Assembly (NCBI GenBank): GCA_001724265.1
Contig: MEDY01000004.1
Span: forward strand, 1-64,000
Source: Rhizaria sp. SCN 62-66
Lineage: Eukaryota; Rhizaria, unplaced
DNA length: 64,000 nucleotides
Direction: 5' to 3'
Of the stretch, positions 44,106 through 54,332 are shown piece by piece; position 1 is the first letter of the stretch; the number at the start of each line of letters is the position of its first letter. The translations under genes were made by a program, and so were the position numbers. The notes beneath the pieces are model-generated. The model searched no databases and was not told where the DNA came from. It saw only the letters and a program-made list of their open reading frames with translations.

Positions 44106-45481
44106 ATGGCGGTACGTCATATCTTCTCTCTCTTCCTGTTCCAACCTCCTATCGCTGTCTCCTTCTTTCCCGTCACGCCTCGCCCTCTCATCTAACTGCC
44201 TCATCCTCTGTCTTGGCTCCCCTTGCGTAGTCGCAACAATGGTATGACGTCGAGGACGCCTGGAGTGACGCGAGCGATGGCGAAGGCGCCGCGCCCAACG
44301 CTGGCTCCGGCGCGTTGTCCCCGAACGCCCCCATTGCCCCTTCGCCTTACGCCGACTTTTCCCCCTTCGCGCCACACTCTCCACAGCCGCTGTCGCACCC
44401 CGGCAGCGCCGAATTTGCGCTCGTCTCTTCCATTAAGTCCGCGCTGGGCCCCGCACCGCCCCCCGCGTCGGCGCGCCCCGGTGACACAGTGCTCGACATC
44501 CCCGCCCTCGAAGCGTCCTCCCACGAGGACGACACCTCAGTCGGCACTGCGCGCGCGGACGGGGCGCCCAGCGCGCGCCGCAACCAGTCGCGCGGCGGCG
44601 GCGCGGACCTGCTTTTTAGCGGGCCCGTCTTCGGCCGCGGCGGCCCCGCAGGGCGCTACGGCGCGGCGCTGCGCCCCGGAGGCGGCCTCGGCGGCTATGG
44701 CGGCTACGGCGGCGGTGCGCTGGGCCTCTCGGGCGCGGGCGCGGTGGGGGACCTGGACCCGTCGTCGCCGCTCGCGCGCTGGGCCGACGTGGACCGCTCG
44801 CTGACCGACGACCTGCTGAGCGTGGCGGCCCCGCTGGCGTACGTGGCCGCGCAGGCCGCCGTACTGGTGTTCGCGGCCCACGCGCTGCACGCGGGCCCGC
44901 GCCAGGGCGAGTACTGCCGCACCGCGCCGCTGGCGACGCTGCTGCAGGCTGTTGCCGCGCACGCGCTCGCCTGCGCCGCCGCCGCGCTCGCCTTCGTCGC
45001 GCTCTCGCGCTTGCGCCCGCGCGCGCTGCAGACGACGGACTTGTCCGCGCCGGCCAACCGCGGCTGGCGCATGCTCGCACTCGCCCTCGCCGGTGCGCAG
45101 GCCCTGCTCGTGCTCGTGCTCGAGGCCAAGCTCGGCGGGCTGGGGCTGGGCGGCGCGGCGCCGTACTTGCGCTGCGGCGTCACGGCCCCCGGCATGTTCA
45201 TCACCGCGCGCTGGCTCGGCGCCGCGCAGAGCTGGGTGTTTCTCTACGCCTTCCTGCGCCTCGCGGGCGGGGACGACGCGCCGCCGCAGCCCTTCGCCGG
45301 TGCCGCGCTGCCCGCGCTCGCCCCGGGCAGCGCAGACGCCGCCCTGTCGGCTGCGGCTGCTGCAAGTGCGGGCGCGGCTGACGGGAAACCGGGCTCGCCG
45401 CTGCGTCCGGGCGACCTGCACCACCTCGGCCGCGACGGCTCGGGGCCGGGCGCGGGCGCGGGCCACAGAGGCGGCCACGAT

Positions 45482-45514
<33 letters not shown>

Positions 45515-45565
45515 GGCGGTGGCCTGGGTGGTGGGGACGGGTTTGACCCCCTGGGACACCGTTGA
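44106..45565 (+). CDS. Multi-pass membrane protein, function unknown
   Basis: Exon 1 is only ATG GCG (44106-44111); exon 2 is 44231-45565; donor GTACGT, acceptor GCGTAG. The product is 446 residues. Exon 2 opens with SQQWYDVEDAWSDASDGEG, an acidic stretch, then a Pro/Ser/Gly-rich N-terminal half. Four hydrophobic helices follow at about 197-221 (LLSVAAPLAYVAAQAAVLVF), 237-262, 282-302 and 319-345, linked by short loops with Arg. The C-terminus is a Gly/His-rich tail. No family is recognised. The two-codon first exon is inferred because exon 2 has no upstream ATG in frame and the split fits. It could be a transporter-like or tetraspan protein. Confidence 0.7.
45480..45545 (+). repeat. GGC-rich run encoding poly-Gly
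   Basis: GGC/GGT repeat read in frame as a Gly tract at the C-terminus of the membrane protein. Confidence 0.8.
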
Positions 45566-45920
45566 GCTGCGGTGCACGCAGTGGGGACGTTTCAGTCAAA
45601 GTTCGGCGGTACCATTCACACTGTGGTGAGTGGGTGAGCGAGTGAGGCTCGCACGTGGTTGTGGCGTGACAGAGTGGCCACCACTGTGCTGCCACAACAG
45701 GACAGAGTATCATATCATATCCATGGCAAGGCCATGCCTCGTCTTATGAATACAATCAATAAGATTATTCAACGAATGTAACACTATGTATTCAATAAAG
45801 CACTCCTACACGTGGATTCGCTACTTGTAGTAGTAATCATAGCAGAATATCGCATGCACATCAGTCTCTTTAAGAACATTCCCAGTCGGATCACTAATAG
45901 AGTAGATTGTACCTAGCTGC
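45566..45920. other. Convergent 3' region
   Basis: About 355 bases of AT-rich DNA between two convergent genes, with AATAAA at 45794-45799. No gene is seen. Confidence 0.5.
45794..45799 (+). terminator. AATAAA, possible polyadenylation signal of the membrane-protein gene
   Basis: Hexamer about 230 bases after the stop at 45565. Confidence 0.4.
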
Positions 45921-48032
45921 TCAGTGCGCGACGAGCCCCTTCTGGCGCATGCCCTCGAAGGCCGCCTGCCGCGCCGCCTGCGCCAGCCGCACCCGCGCCA
46001 GCAGCGCCGCGTGCAGCGTCTGCGCGTCCCCGCGCGCGGCCCCCACGGCGCCGCCCCCGCCCGCAGCGTCGGCGCCGCCAGCGGAGCCGCCGCCCACGGT
46101 CACGCTGCCGTCGGCTGTCGCAGCAAAGGCGCCAGGGCCTGTGTGGGCGGAGCGCGGTGCGTACAAGGCCAGCTGGGCCAGCGCCTCCGCACGGCCCATA
46201 GGTGCGACGGAGCGCGGCCGCCGCAGCAGCCGCACGTGCCCCTCCGCCACGGCGACGCAGCCGGCTTTGGCGGCAGCTTCGTTGTTAGCGCCCACGTCGG
46301 TGCTGCCGCCGCCGCCGGTCTTGGAGCGGGGGAGCAGCAGCGCGCGCGCAGTGGCGGCGCGCGCTGCGCCTGCAGCGGTGCGCGTGGTGTAGGCCGGCAC
46401 GCGCGCGCGGCCGTGGCGCGAGGGCGAGCCCGCGGCGGCGGCGCGGCGGGCCCGCTCCAGCTGCTCGGCCTCGGCCTGCAGCCGCCGCAGCCCTGCGCGC
46501 TCCCGGCCCTCGCGCTCGCGCCGCGCGCCCAGCCAGTTCGTGTACGCCCGGTCGGCCGCCGCGCGCTCCTCCTCGCGCGCAGCCGACTCGCGCGCGCGCG
46601 TCGCCGCGGCCGCGCGGCGCGTCGCACTCAGCCGCTGCGCCGTCGCTGCCGCGCGCTGCCGCGCCCAGCCATCGAACGCGTGCTCCGCGGCAGCCTCGCG
46701 GGCGGCGTGCTCCGTCTGCGCCGCGGCCGTCTGCGTGCGCTTCCTGGCCGTAGCCTCCGCGGCGGCGCGCGCGGCCCCAGCGTCGGTGCGCGACTGCCAC
46801 GCGTCTACTGCATGCTCCACAGCGGCGGCGCGCGCGGCGCGGGCGCGGTCGCGGGCCGCCGCTGCCGCGGCCTCCTCCGCGGCGGCCGCGGCCGCCAGCT
46901 CGGCCAGCCGCCGCTGCTTGGCCTGCAGCCAGGCCTCGAAGCCCAGCCGGGCCACCGCGTCGCCGCCCAATAGCGCGCCGTGCGCTGCGGGGGCCGAGGC
47001 GGCCATCTGCGCGACGACCGCGGCATGGCCCGCGCGCAGGGCCGCCTCGCCGCGCATGGCCGCCAGCCGCGCCCCACGCCCGTGCTGCGACTGCGGCGGG
47101 TGCTGGAGACACCAGGCGTCGTAGGCCCGCTGGCCGCGGCGCTGGCGGGCCACGGCCTCGAGCAGCGCGCGCAGCAGCAGGATCTCGCGCGCGAACCGGG
47201 CGAGCCGGAGCCCGCGCTCGCGCCGCAGCAGCCAGCCGCGCAGGCGCCGCGCGCGCTCGCGCGGGGTAAGCCCCAGTGCGGCCCAGCGCTGCGCGAGGGC
47301 GCCGCGGCGGGCCGTGAGGCGCGCCACGACCTCGGTCTGCAGCAGCGGGTGGCCGGCGGCGTCGTCGACGGCCTCGCAGTGCAGGTCCGCGGGCTCGTCG
47401 CAGTCCGCGCCCTCGGCCTCCGCGGCCGCGTCGTCGTCCTCGCCGTCGCCGTCGCCGCAGTCGCTGGCGCGGTAGCCCGAGGCGGAGGCGGCAGTGAGGT
47501 CGTAGCGCGACGCGCAGTAGGTCAGCGGCGGGGGCGCGGGCAGCGCGGCGGCGAGCGCCGCCAGCGGGATATCGGACACGAGCGCGGACGCGGGCGCAAG
47601 GCGCGGCGAGGGCGGCTCGTCGCGGTACATGAAGGCGTTGTACGCGTCGTAGGGCGTGGCGTCCTCTTCCTCGGCCGCGGCGGCCTCAGCGGCGGCGACG
47701 TCGGGGGCAGGAAACAGCCACTCAAACGCAGCCGGCGGGCGCGGGGCCGTGCGCAGCGGGTCGGACACGGGCGCAGAATCAACGATCGGCGCGCGGTCGC
47801 GGAAGCCCAGTGAGTCAAGCGCCTGTGGGGTCCAGGGACGCGCGTGGCCCTGAGGCAGTATATTGGCAGTGTCGGCGGGCTCGGACACGTAGAACGGATC
47901 ATCGCCGTATGATGCACGCGAGAAAAGAGATGCGGACAGTGTGTGCTGTGCAGACCCGGCTGGGGGCGGCGCCGCACTCGTGATTGTCACGATTGGGCCT
48001 CGTGGCACGACTCGCACCGTCGAGGTTTCCAT
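45921..48032 (-). CDS. CCDC34/CCDC181-like coiled-coil protein with spaced Trp motifs
   Basis: Single exon, 703 residues. The first 200 residues are Pro/Ala-rich with short motifs (DDPFYVSEPAD, TPYDAYNAFMYRDEPPSP). From about residue 265 it becomes an Arg/Ala/Glu-rich helix carrying repeated aromatic-x-x-Trp motifs: AYDAW, GFEAWLQAKQRR, AVDAWQSR, AFDGWARQR and AYTNWLGARRERE. The later ones are spaced about 42-47 residues apart. This A-[FY]-x-x-W-L-x-x-K/R pattern is the hallmark of CCDC34, CCDC181 and MAP9-like proteins, which bind ciliary or spindle microtubules. The C-terminus has LLRRPRSVAPMGRAEALAQL and ends GMRQKGLVAH. The start is the first ATG in the frame. Likely flagellar; the exact orthologue is uncertain. 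It is divergent from ATG3. Confidence 0.75.
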   Translation of the reverse strand: METSTVRVVPRGPIVTITSAAPPPAGSAQHTLSASLFSRASYGDDPFYVSEPADTANILPQGHARPWTPQALDSLGFRDRAPIVDSAPVSDPLRTAPRPPAAFEWLFPAPDVAAAEAAAAEEEDATPYDAYNAFMYRDEPPSPRLAPASALVSDIPLAALAAALPAPPPLTYCASRYDLTAASASGYRASDCGDGDGEDDDAAAEAEGADCDEPADLHCEAVDDAAGHPLLQTEVVARLTARRGALAQRWAALGLTPRERARRLRGWLLRRERGLRLARFAREILLLRALLEAVARQRRGQRAYDAWCLQHPPQSQHGRGARLAAMRGEAALRAGHAAVVAQMAASAPAAHGALLGGDAVARLGFEAWLQAKQRRLAELAAAAAAEEAAAAAARDRARAARAAAVEHAVDAWQSRTDAGAARAAAEATARKRTQTAAAQTEHAAREAAAEHAFDGWARQRAAATAQRLSATRRAAAATRARESAAREEERAAADRAYTNWLGARREREGRERAGLRRLQAEAEQLERARRAAAAGSPSRHGRARVPAYTTRTAAGAARAATARALLLPRSKTGGGGSTDVGANNEAAAKAGCVAVAEGHVRLLRRPRSVAPMGRAEALAQLALYAPRSAHTGPGAFAATADGSVTVGGGSAGGADAAGGGGAVGAARGDAQTLHAALLARVRLAQAARQAAFEGMRQKGLVAH

Positions 48033-48565
48033 GCGACAGAGACGAGCAAAGCTGTTTCATTTGGCACAACAAAGGATTGATGAGGATTTAGATGATGAGA
48101 TTGAAATATAATATTGAAATGGTAATAAATTATACCGAAGTCAGCCCATATATCGATTAGACAACCTTTCACTGCGTGCATATTCGGTTTAGACTCGCGC
48201 CCCACTCCCTTAATTCAGAGGGACTGGCAGGGAGAGGGGGAGCACCGAAGTCGGAGCTACAACGAACCCAATATCATCCTTTCGATCGTACAGCGCAGCT
48301 GAGATGTGCATCAACGAATATTATTTGTAGTTCTAACTATATTTCCAATTCTTTGTGCAATGAATCGCACACCGTAGTGCGCAAATCCTGATTTTCGGAT
48401 TTAGGGTCGGCTTCGAGAACTTATTTGTGGTCGTTTAAAACGGAAGCGCTCGGATCATGATCATGTCCTCGATTTAGTATATAGCTGCTACCGACACTAT
48501 CTACACGCTATGGTCAATCCTCTCATCACGAATTTTTTTCCCTTGTCTCCTGTTGTATCGCAGAA
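48033..48565. promoter_or_regulatory. Divergent promoter region of the CCDC34-like gene and ATG3
   Basis: About 530 bases, AT-rich. Just before the ATG3 start, tgtatcgcag could be the acceptor of a 5' UTR intron. No other gene is seen. Confidence 0.45.
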
Positions 48566-49972
48566 ATGGCATCACTTTTCCGTAGCGTAGCCGAATTCTT
48601 GACTCCCGTCCTCAACACATCCCAATTCTACGAGGTACGCCCATCATGCTGATCTTTTCAACCGACAAACCACCTCCATTCATTTGCATAATAGTCTTTT
48701 TTCTCTCACACGCACACACTTTGTTTTTGCCGGTATTGTATTCGCTCCCCAGAATGGCGTGCTGACTCCCGAGGAGTTCGTCAAAGCAGGCGACCAGGTG
48801 GTGGCCAAGTGCCCGACGTGGCAGTGGGCCGCCGGCGACCCCGCCAACGCCAAGCCCTACCTGCCCAAGGACAAGCAGTTCCTCATCACGCGCAACGTGC
48901 CCTCGACGCGCCGCGCCGCCGACCTCAACGCCGCCGCGGACGAGTTCCTGCTCAAGTCTGACTCCGCGCCGGCCAACCCCGACTCGTGCGCTGCTGGCGC
49001 CGGCGCCGGCGCTGGCGACGATGGGGCCGACGACTGGGTCGTGACTCACGCGCAGTCCGCCGCCGCGCTCGCCCCCGCGGCTGCCGCCCCCAGCGCAGCG
49101 CCCGCTGCCGCCCCTGCCGCCGAGGAAGCGATTCCGGACCTGGACGACTTCGAGTTCGATCAGCCCGAGCATGCTGACGCCGACGTCATCAAGCCCGCCG
49201 AGGCCGCCGCCGCCGCGGCGACTGCCCCCGCGGCCGCTGCGGCAACTGCGAGCGCGAGTACCGTCGTCAACAACGCCGCGGTGGAGCAGCCGCGCACGTA
49301 CGACCTGTCGATCTGCTACGACAAGCGGTACCGCACGCCGCGCGTGTTCCTGTTGGGCTACGCGGCGGGCCGCGGCCAGGGCAGCGCTGTGCTTGCCGCA
49401 GCGGACGTGATGCAGGACGTGTCGGGCGACCATGCGTTCAAGACGGTGACGCAGGAGCCGCACCCGCACTCGGGCGTCACACAGCTCTCCATCCACCCAT
49501 GCCGGGTACGTCCACATGCTTGAAACTAATATGTTTCCGAAACGTGTTTTCTGCTCAACTATCCTACTTATTGATAACCTACTTACTCACGACCATTGCT
49601 CACTGCTTTGTTCTTTGACCCACACACACCCCGCAGCACTCGGAGACGATGAAGCGTCTGCTCGACCGCATGCTCGACGCCGAGGTTGACGCCGCGCGCG
49701 AGCGTCTCTCCGCGGGCGCCGGCGCCGCCTCAGCCGCCGCCGCCGAGGACGCCGCGCGCTTCCAACACCTGCCTGCCTCTGAGCGGCCGCCGACCGCCAC
49801 CGTGGGCGCCCCACTGACGGGCGCGGCGCTGGAGAAGGCGGCGGCCGAGGAGGGCCGCAAGGCGTTCGAGCGCAAGATGCCCGTGGAGAAGTACATCTTC
49901 CTGTTCCTTAAGTTTATCGCGAGCGTGATCCCCACGATCGAGTACGATTATACCATCGCCATGCAGCTCTGA
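48566..49972 (+). CDS. ATG3: Autophagy E2-like enzyme ATG3
   Basis: E2-like enzyme that transfers Atg8/LC3 to phosphatidylethanolamine during autophagosome growth. Exons 48566-48634, 48753-49505 and 49637-49972 (donors GTACGC and GTACGT), giving 385 residues; human ATG3 has 314. The amphipathic N-terminal membrane-sensing helix is in exon 1 (FRSVAEFLTPVLNTSQF). Exon 2 has GVLTPEEFVKAGDQVVAKCPTW and FLITRNVPSTRRAADL, then an Ala-rich acidic region, then RTYDLSICYDKRYRTPRVFL. The catalytic Cys lies in HPCR at the exon 2/3 junction. Exon 3 continues HSETMKRLLDRM, has an Ala-rich insertion, and closes with EKYIFLFLKFIASVIPTIEY, the conserved ATG3 end. All key positions are present. Confidence 0.94.
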
Positions 49973-50636
49973 GCAATGTAGCTCTGAGCAATGAGTTGAA
50001 GAGTTATGATATGCTATAAATTCGGCAAATCGCATGGTGTGGCGCCAAAACAAACATGAAAACGTTCAATGAACTGCGTTTTATCTGTGTGCTTGGCGCT
50101 GTCGCAAATGGCCAACGTTCTATGTCGCAAATACATTTTTAGATTTAGATTTCACCTCTAATCTCACAGGTCACTGCTGCTCTCGCGCGGCTTTCTGAGA
50201 CCGTGCTCACAGTCACTTCGATCCTCAGGCTTAACTTTGCCCGAACTTTAGGCGGGCGTTTGTCGGTGTTATGAGCTTGAATTGATGCTAGAGATGATAT
50301 GATCAAAGAGAAATCAATGACAGCTGCGTTGTTTCTTGTTAATAGCTGTCGTCCAAGTTGCTCGCATGGATCTGTCGGCGGCATTTGTCTCGGCATCAGT
50401 GCCCTCGACTGGACTCGATGCCGCACCTGCGCTTTCTTCTAAGATTAATGACATTCCCAGTTATTAGTAAAGATAGAATTTGTTCTATATTTTTTTCGCG
50501 TCATATTCAGCACATTATAGAGTGTGATCTTTAAACTTACGCATCCTTTCCTGTTCTATGACCTCTCCTTTGCCACGCCCACCGTGCTTCACTGCGTGCT
50601 CTGCCCAGACCCAAGCGTCTCTGCCCACGGCTGAAA
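49973..50636. other. Intergenic region between ATG3 and UPF1
   Basis: About 660 bases, AT-rich. A minus-strand frame of 93 codons (50145-50426) has mixed codons and no motif, so it is not called. No RNA gene is recognised. Confidence 0.5.
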
Positions 50637-53600
50637 ATGTCGGGTAAAGACCAATCCAAGGGTACTGGCGCCGCGCCTGCGCCCTCTTCCGCGCTCCCCG
50701 AGCGCGCGGCGCCCGTGGCTGACTTGTTCCAGCCCGGCGCGTTCGGCGCCCCCGGTTCGTACGCCTACGGTGGCTACGGCGTCGACCCCTACTCGGCCCA
50801 CGCGCCGCACGGCCACGCGCACGCGCACCACGGCGCCCCCGAGCAGTTCGGCTACGGCGGCTTCTCCAACCTTGCGCCCTTCCCGTACTACGGCAACGCG
50901 CTGGGCGGCGTCGGCGTCGGCGGCGCCCTCGGTGGCCCCCTCGGTCTCATGGGCATCGATATGCAGCAGGGCCCCGGTGGCGCGGCCTCCGCGGGCGCCG
51001 CCGCCGGCCCCAACGGCGCCGGCACCGCCAGCGGCCCCGGCACCGCCGCGGGCTTTTCCCTCGCGCGCGACCTGGCCGCCGTCTCGCTCTCTGGCGCCGG
51101 CGCCGGCTCTGGCGCCAACGGCGGCGCCGGCAAGCCCCTCGGCGTCGTCGTCGGCTCGGCAGCCTCGCACGTCACCCCCGGCTTCGTCCCCGGCGACGAG
51201 ACCGCGGCTGCGGACTTCCACGACCGCTCCCCGGGCGGCTTCCCCTACGCCGCCGCCATCGACGGTCCCGCGGGCGCCGCGGGCGCTGCGGGCGCCAACG
51301 CCGCCGCGGCCGACGGCGCACTGCTCGCGTCTGGCGCCGACGCCGGGTCCGTGGCGGCCGCCAACGGCGCCGTGTGGGACGAGTCGGCGCTGCCGCCGCA
51401 TGCGTGCTCGTACTGCGGGATTCACGCTTCGGACGCTGTGGTGCGCTGCACGTGCTGCAACAAGTGGTTCTGCAACTCCAAGGGCGTCACCAACGCGTCG
51501 CACATCGTCACGCACCTGGTGCGCTCCAAGCACAAGGAGGTCGCGCTGCACGCCGACTCGCCGCTCGGTGACACGGCGCTCGAGTGCTACTCGTGCGGCG
51601 CGCGCAACATCTTCCTGCTCGGCTTCGTGCCCGCGCGCGCCGACAACGTCGTTGTGCTGCTGTGCCGCACGCCGTGCCTGCACTCGCCGGCCCTCAAGGA
51701 CATGCCGTGGGACTTCGCGGGGTGGATGCCGCTGATCGAGGACCGGCGCTTCCTGACGTGGCTGGTCGCTGAGCCGGGCAAGGAGGCGCTGGCGCACGCG
51801 CGGCCGCTCAACTCGACGCTCATCGCGCGGCTCGAGGACATGTGGCGTGCCCGCCCGCGCGCGCGTCTGCAGGACCTGGAGGAGGCGGAGAAGGAGGAGG
51901 AGGTCGAGGCCGCGTGCCTGCAGTACGCCGACGCGTACCACTTCCAGAACGTGATGGCGCCGCTGGTCGGCCTCGAGGCCGAGTATGACCGCCGCACCAA
52001 GGAGATGCAGGCGCAGGACGGCATCACCGTCGCCTGGGACACGTCGTCGACAGGCAAACTGCTCGCGTCCTTCTGCTTCTACCTGCACGAGGAGGCGGCG
52101 CTGCGCGTGGTGCCCGGTGACGAGATCGTGCTCACGCGCACCGCCGAGGTGCGGTCCTGGGCCGGCGCGGGCACTGTGCTCAAGATCGGCGCTGAGGGCC
52201 GCGTCACGCTCGCCATCACTAAGGGCTCCAGCGACGCGCCCGTCGACTGGCCGCACGGCTACCGCGCGCAGCTGACGTGGAAGTCGGTGACGTACGACCG
52301 CATGCAGGTGGCGCTGCGCTCGCTGGCCATGAAGCCCGAGTCGCTGACGCCGCCGCTCTACGCCGCGCTCATGGGCCGTGCGCCGGCGCAGGTGGGCCCG
52401 CCGCTCGAGGTGTCGCTGCCGGAGAACCTCGGCGCGCCCGGGCTGCCGGGGCTGAACCCGTCGCAGTCGGCCGCCGTGTGCGCCGTGCTGCCGCAGCCCG
52501 TGTCGCTGATCCAGGGCCCGCCCGGCACGGGCAAGACGCTCACCTCGGCCACCATCGTCTACCACCTGCACACGCAGCACAAGACGCAGGTGCTGGTGTG
52601 CGCGCCGTCCAACGTCGCCGTGGACCACCTGGCGGAGAAGATCCACGCCACGGGGCTGCGCGTGGTGCGCGTGGCGTCCAAGTCGCGCGAGGCCGTGCAG
52701 TCCTCGGTCGACGCGCTCTCGCTCCACGTGCTCGTGCGCCAACTCGCGCTGCGCTCCGAGGGCGAGCTGGCGCAGCTGCAGCGCATGCGCGACGACAACC
52801 AGGGCGAGATGCGGCCCGCGGACGAGGCGGCGTACCGCACCAAGATCCGCGCCGCCGAGCGTGCGCTCATCATGGCCGCCGATGTCGTGTGCACCACGTG
52901 CGCGGGCGCCGGCGACCCGCGTCTGCAGTCGCTCAAGTTCCGCCACGTGCTCATCGACGAGGCGACGCAGGCGACCGAGCCCGAGTGCCTGCTGCCGCTC
53001 ATCGCCGGCGCGCGCCAGGTCGTGCTGGTCGGTGACCACTGCCAGCTGGGGCCCGTCGTCATGTGCAAGGCCGCCGCCAAGGCCGGCTACAACCGCTCGC
53101 TGTTCGAGCGCCTCATCCTGCTGGGCCACCAGCCGCTGCGCCTCCAGGTGCAGTACCGCATGCACCCCGCGCTGTCGGCCTTCCCCTCGGCCATGTTCTA
53201 CGACGGGTCGCTGCAGAACGGCGTGTCGGCCGAGGACCGCACGCTGCCGCCGCTCGCGCTGCAATGGCCGCAGCCCGAGGCGCCAATGTTCTTCCTCACC
53301 TCGACCGGGCTGGAGGAGTACTCGGGCTCGGGCGTGTCGTTCCTGAACCGCTCCGAGGCCGCCAACGTGGAGCGGCTCGTGGCGATGCTCTTCGCGTCGG
53401 GCGTGCGCCCGCACCAGATCGGCATCATCACGCCCTACGAGGGCCAGCGCCTGCACCTGCTCTCGCTCTTCGCGCGTCCCAGCTCGCCGCTGGCCGCACT
53501 CGCCGCCTCGGGCGCGGCCTCTGAGCTGGAGGTCGCGTCCGTCGACTCGTTCCAGGGCCGCGAGAAGGACTTCGTGATCCTGACGTGCGTGCGCTCCAAC

Positions 53601-54332
53601 GAGCACGGCGACGTGGGCTTCCTCTCGGACCCGCGCCGCATGAACGTCGCCCTCACGCGCGCTAAGTACGGACTTGTGGTCATGGGTAACCCGCGCGTGC
53701 TGGCGCGCCAGCCCCTGTGGCACGCGCTGCTGTCGCACTTCAAGCAGCAGGACCTCATCATGGAGGGCCCGCTGACGGCGCTGCGCCCCTCGGCCGCTCG
53801 CCTGCCGCAGCCGCGCGAGGCTGTGGCGCGCCGTGCGCTGCGCGTGCCCGTCGGTTTCGACCCCACGCGCACCTTCGCCAACGCCGCCGCTGCCGCTGCC
53901 GCTGCCGCTGCGGCCAACGCCAACGCTTCGGCCGCTTCCGCGGGCGAGGGCGTCGCTGCGGCCCCCGGGGCGAGCGCCGAGGCCGCGGCAGCCGCGACGG
54001 CTGCGCAGCGCGCCCTGGCGGACGCGGCCGACGCCGTGACCGAGGTGACCGCAATCGGGCTGGGTAACGTGCCCGTACCGCACGGCGCCATGTACATCAT
54101 CGCCGGCCACGGCTCCGCAGCCGCCACCGCGGGTGCTGGCGCGGTGAGTGTGGCCGCCATCCCGGCCGCCGCCGACGACGACGCCGCCGCCGCTGCTGCC
54201 GCTGCGAAGCCCGCTGCTGCGGCGACGACCGCTGCGGCGGCCGTGAGCGCGGCTGCGGGCAAGGGCGGCGAGGCCAAGAAGACCGAGGACGCGGCCGACA
54301 ACAAGGGCAAGGCCGCCAAGGCCAAGGGCTGA
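50637..54332 (+). CDS. UPF1: RNA helicase UPF1 (nonsense-mediated decay)
   Basis: SF1 RNA helicase that drives nonsense-mediated mRNA decay with UPF2 and UPF3. Single exon, 1231 residues. The N-terminal 250 residues are Gly/Ala-rich. The Cys/His zinc domain that binds UPF2 starts at about 256: CSYCGIH, CTCCNKWFCNS, THLVRSKHKEVALH, LECYSCGARNIFLLGFV. Helicase motifs follow in order: Q-motif region NPSQSAAV, motif I GPPGTGKT at about 626, APSNVAVDHLAEKI, motif II DEATQATEPE at about 773, GDHCQLGPVV, QYRMHPALSAFPS, VDSFQGREKDFVILTCVRSN at about 970 and MNVALTRAKYGLVVMG. The C-terminus is an Ala-rich tail ending in Lys/Ala, without obvious SQ/TQ clusters. The gene is intact. Confidence 0.96.
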   Translation: MSGKDQSKGTGAAPAPSSALPERAAPVADLFQPGAFGAPGSYAYGGYGVDPYSAHAPHGHAHAHHGAPEQFGYGGFSNLAPFPYYGNALGGVGVGGALGGPLGLMGIDMQQGPGGAASAGAAAGPNGAGTASGPGTAAGFSLARDLAAVSLSGAGAGSGANGGAGKPLGVVVGSAASHVTPGFVPGDETAAADFHDRSPGGFPYAAAIDGPAGAAGAAGANAAAADGALLASGADAGSVAAANGAVWDESALPPHACSYCGIHASDAVVRCTCCNKWFCNSKGVTNASHIVTHLVRSKHKEVALHADSPLGDTALECYSCGARNIFLLGFVPARADNVVVLLCRTPCLHSPALKDMPWDFAGWMPLIEDRRFLTWLVAEPGKEALAHARPLNSTLIARLEDMWRARPRARLQDLEEAEKEEEVEAACLQYADAYHFQNVMAPLVGLEAEYDRRTKEMQAQDGITVAWDTSSTGKLLASFCFYLHEEAALRVVPGDEIVLTRTAEVRSWAGAGTVLKIGAEGRVTLAITKGSSDAPVDWPHGYRAQLTWKSVTYDRMQVALRSLAMKPESLTPPLYAALMGRAPAQVGPPLEVSLPENLGAPGLPGLNPSQSAAVCAVLPQPVSLIQGPPGTGKTLTSATIVYHLHTQHKTQVLVCAPSNVAVDHLAEKIHATGLRVVRVASKSREAVQSSVDALSLHVLVRQLALRSEGELAQLQRMRDDNQGEMRPADEAAYRTKIRAAERALIMAADVVCTTCAGAGDPRLQSLKFRHVLIDEATQATEPECLLPLIAGARQVVLVGDHCQLGPVVMCKAAAKAGYNRSLFERLILLGHQPLRLQVQYRMHPALSAFPSAMFYDGSLQNGVSAEDRTLPPLALQWPQPEAPMFFLTSTGLEEYSGSGVSFLNRSEAANVERLVAMLFASGVRPHQIGIITPYEGQRLHLLSLFARPSSPLAALAASGAASELEVASVDSFQGREKDFVILTCVRSNEHGDVGFLSDPRRMNVALTRAKYGLVVMGNPRVLARQPLWHALLSHFKQQDLIMEGPLTALRPSAARLPQPREAVARRALRVPVGFDPTRTFANAAAAAAAAAAANANASAASAGEGVAAAPGASAEAAAAATAAQRALADAADAVTEVTAIGLGNVPVPHGAMYIIAGHGSAAATAGAGAVSVAAIPAAADDDAAAAAAAAKPAAAATTAAAAVSAAAGKGGEAKKTEDAADNKGKAAKAKG

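Noticed and set aside
50145-50426. 93-codon minus-strand frame between ATG3 and UPF1
   Set aside because: Mixed codon use and no motif; a frame of this length is expected by chance here.
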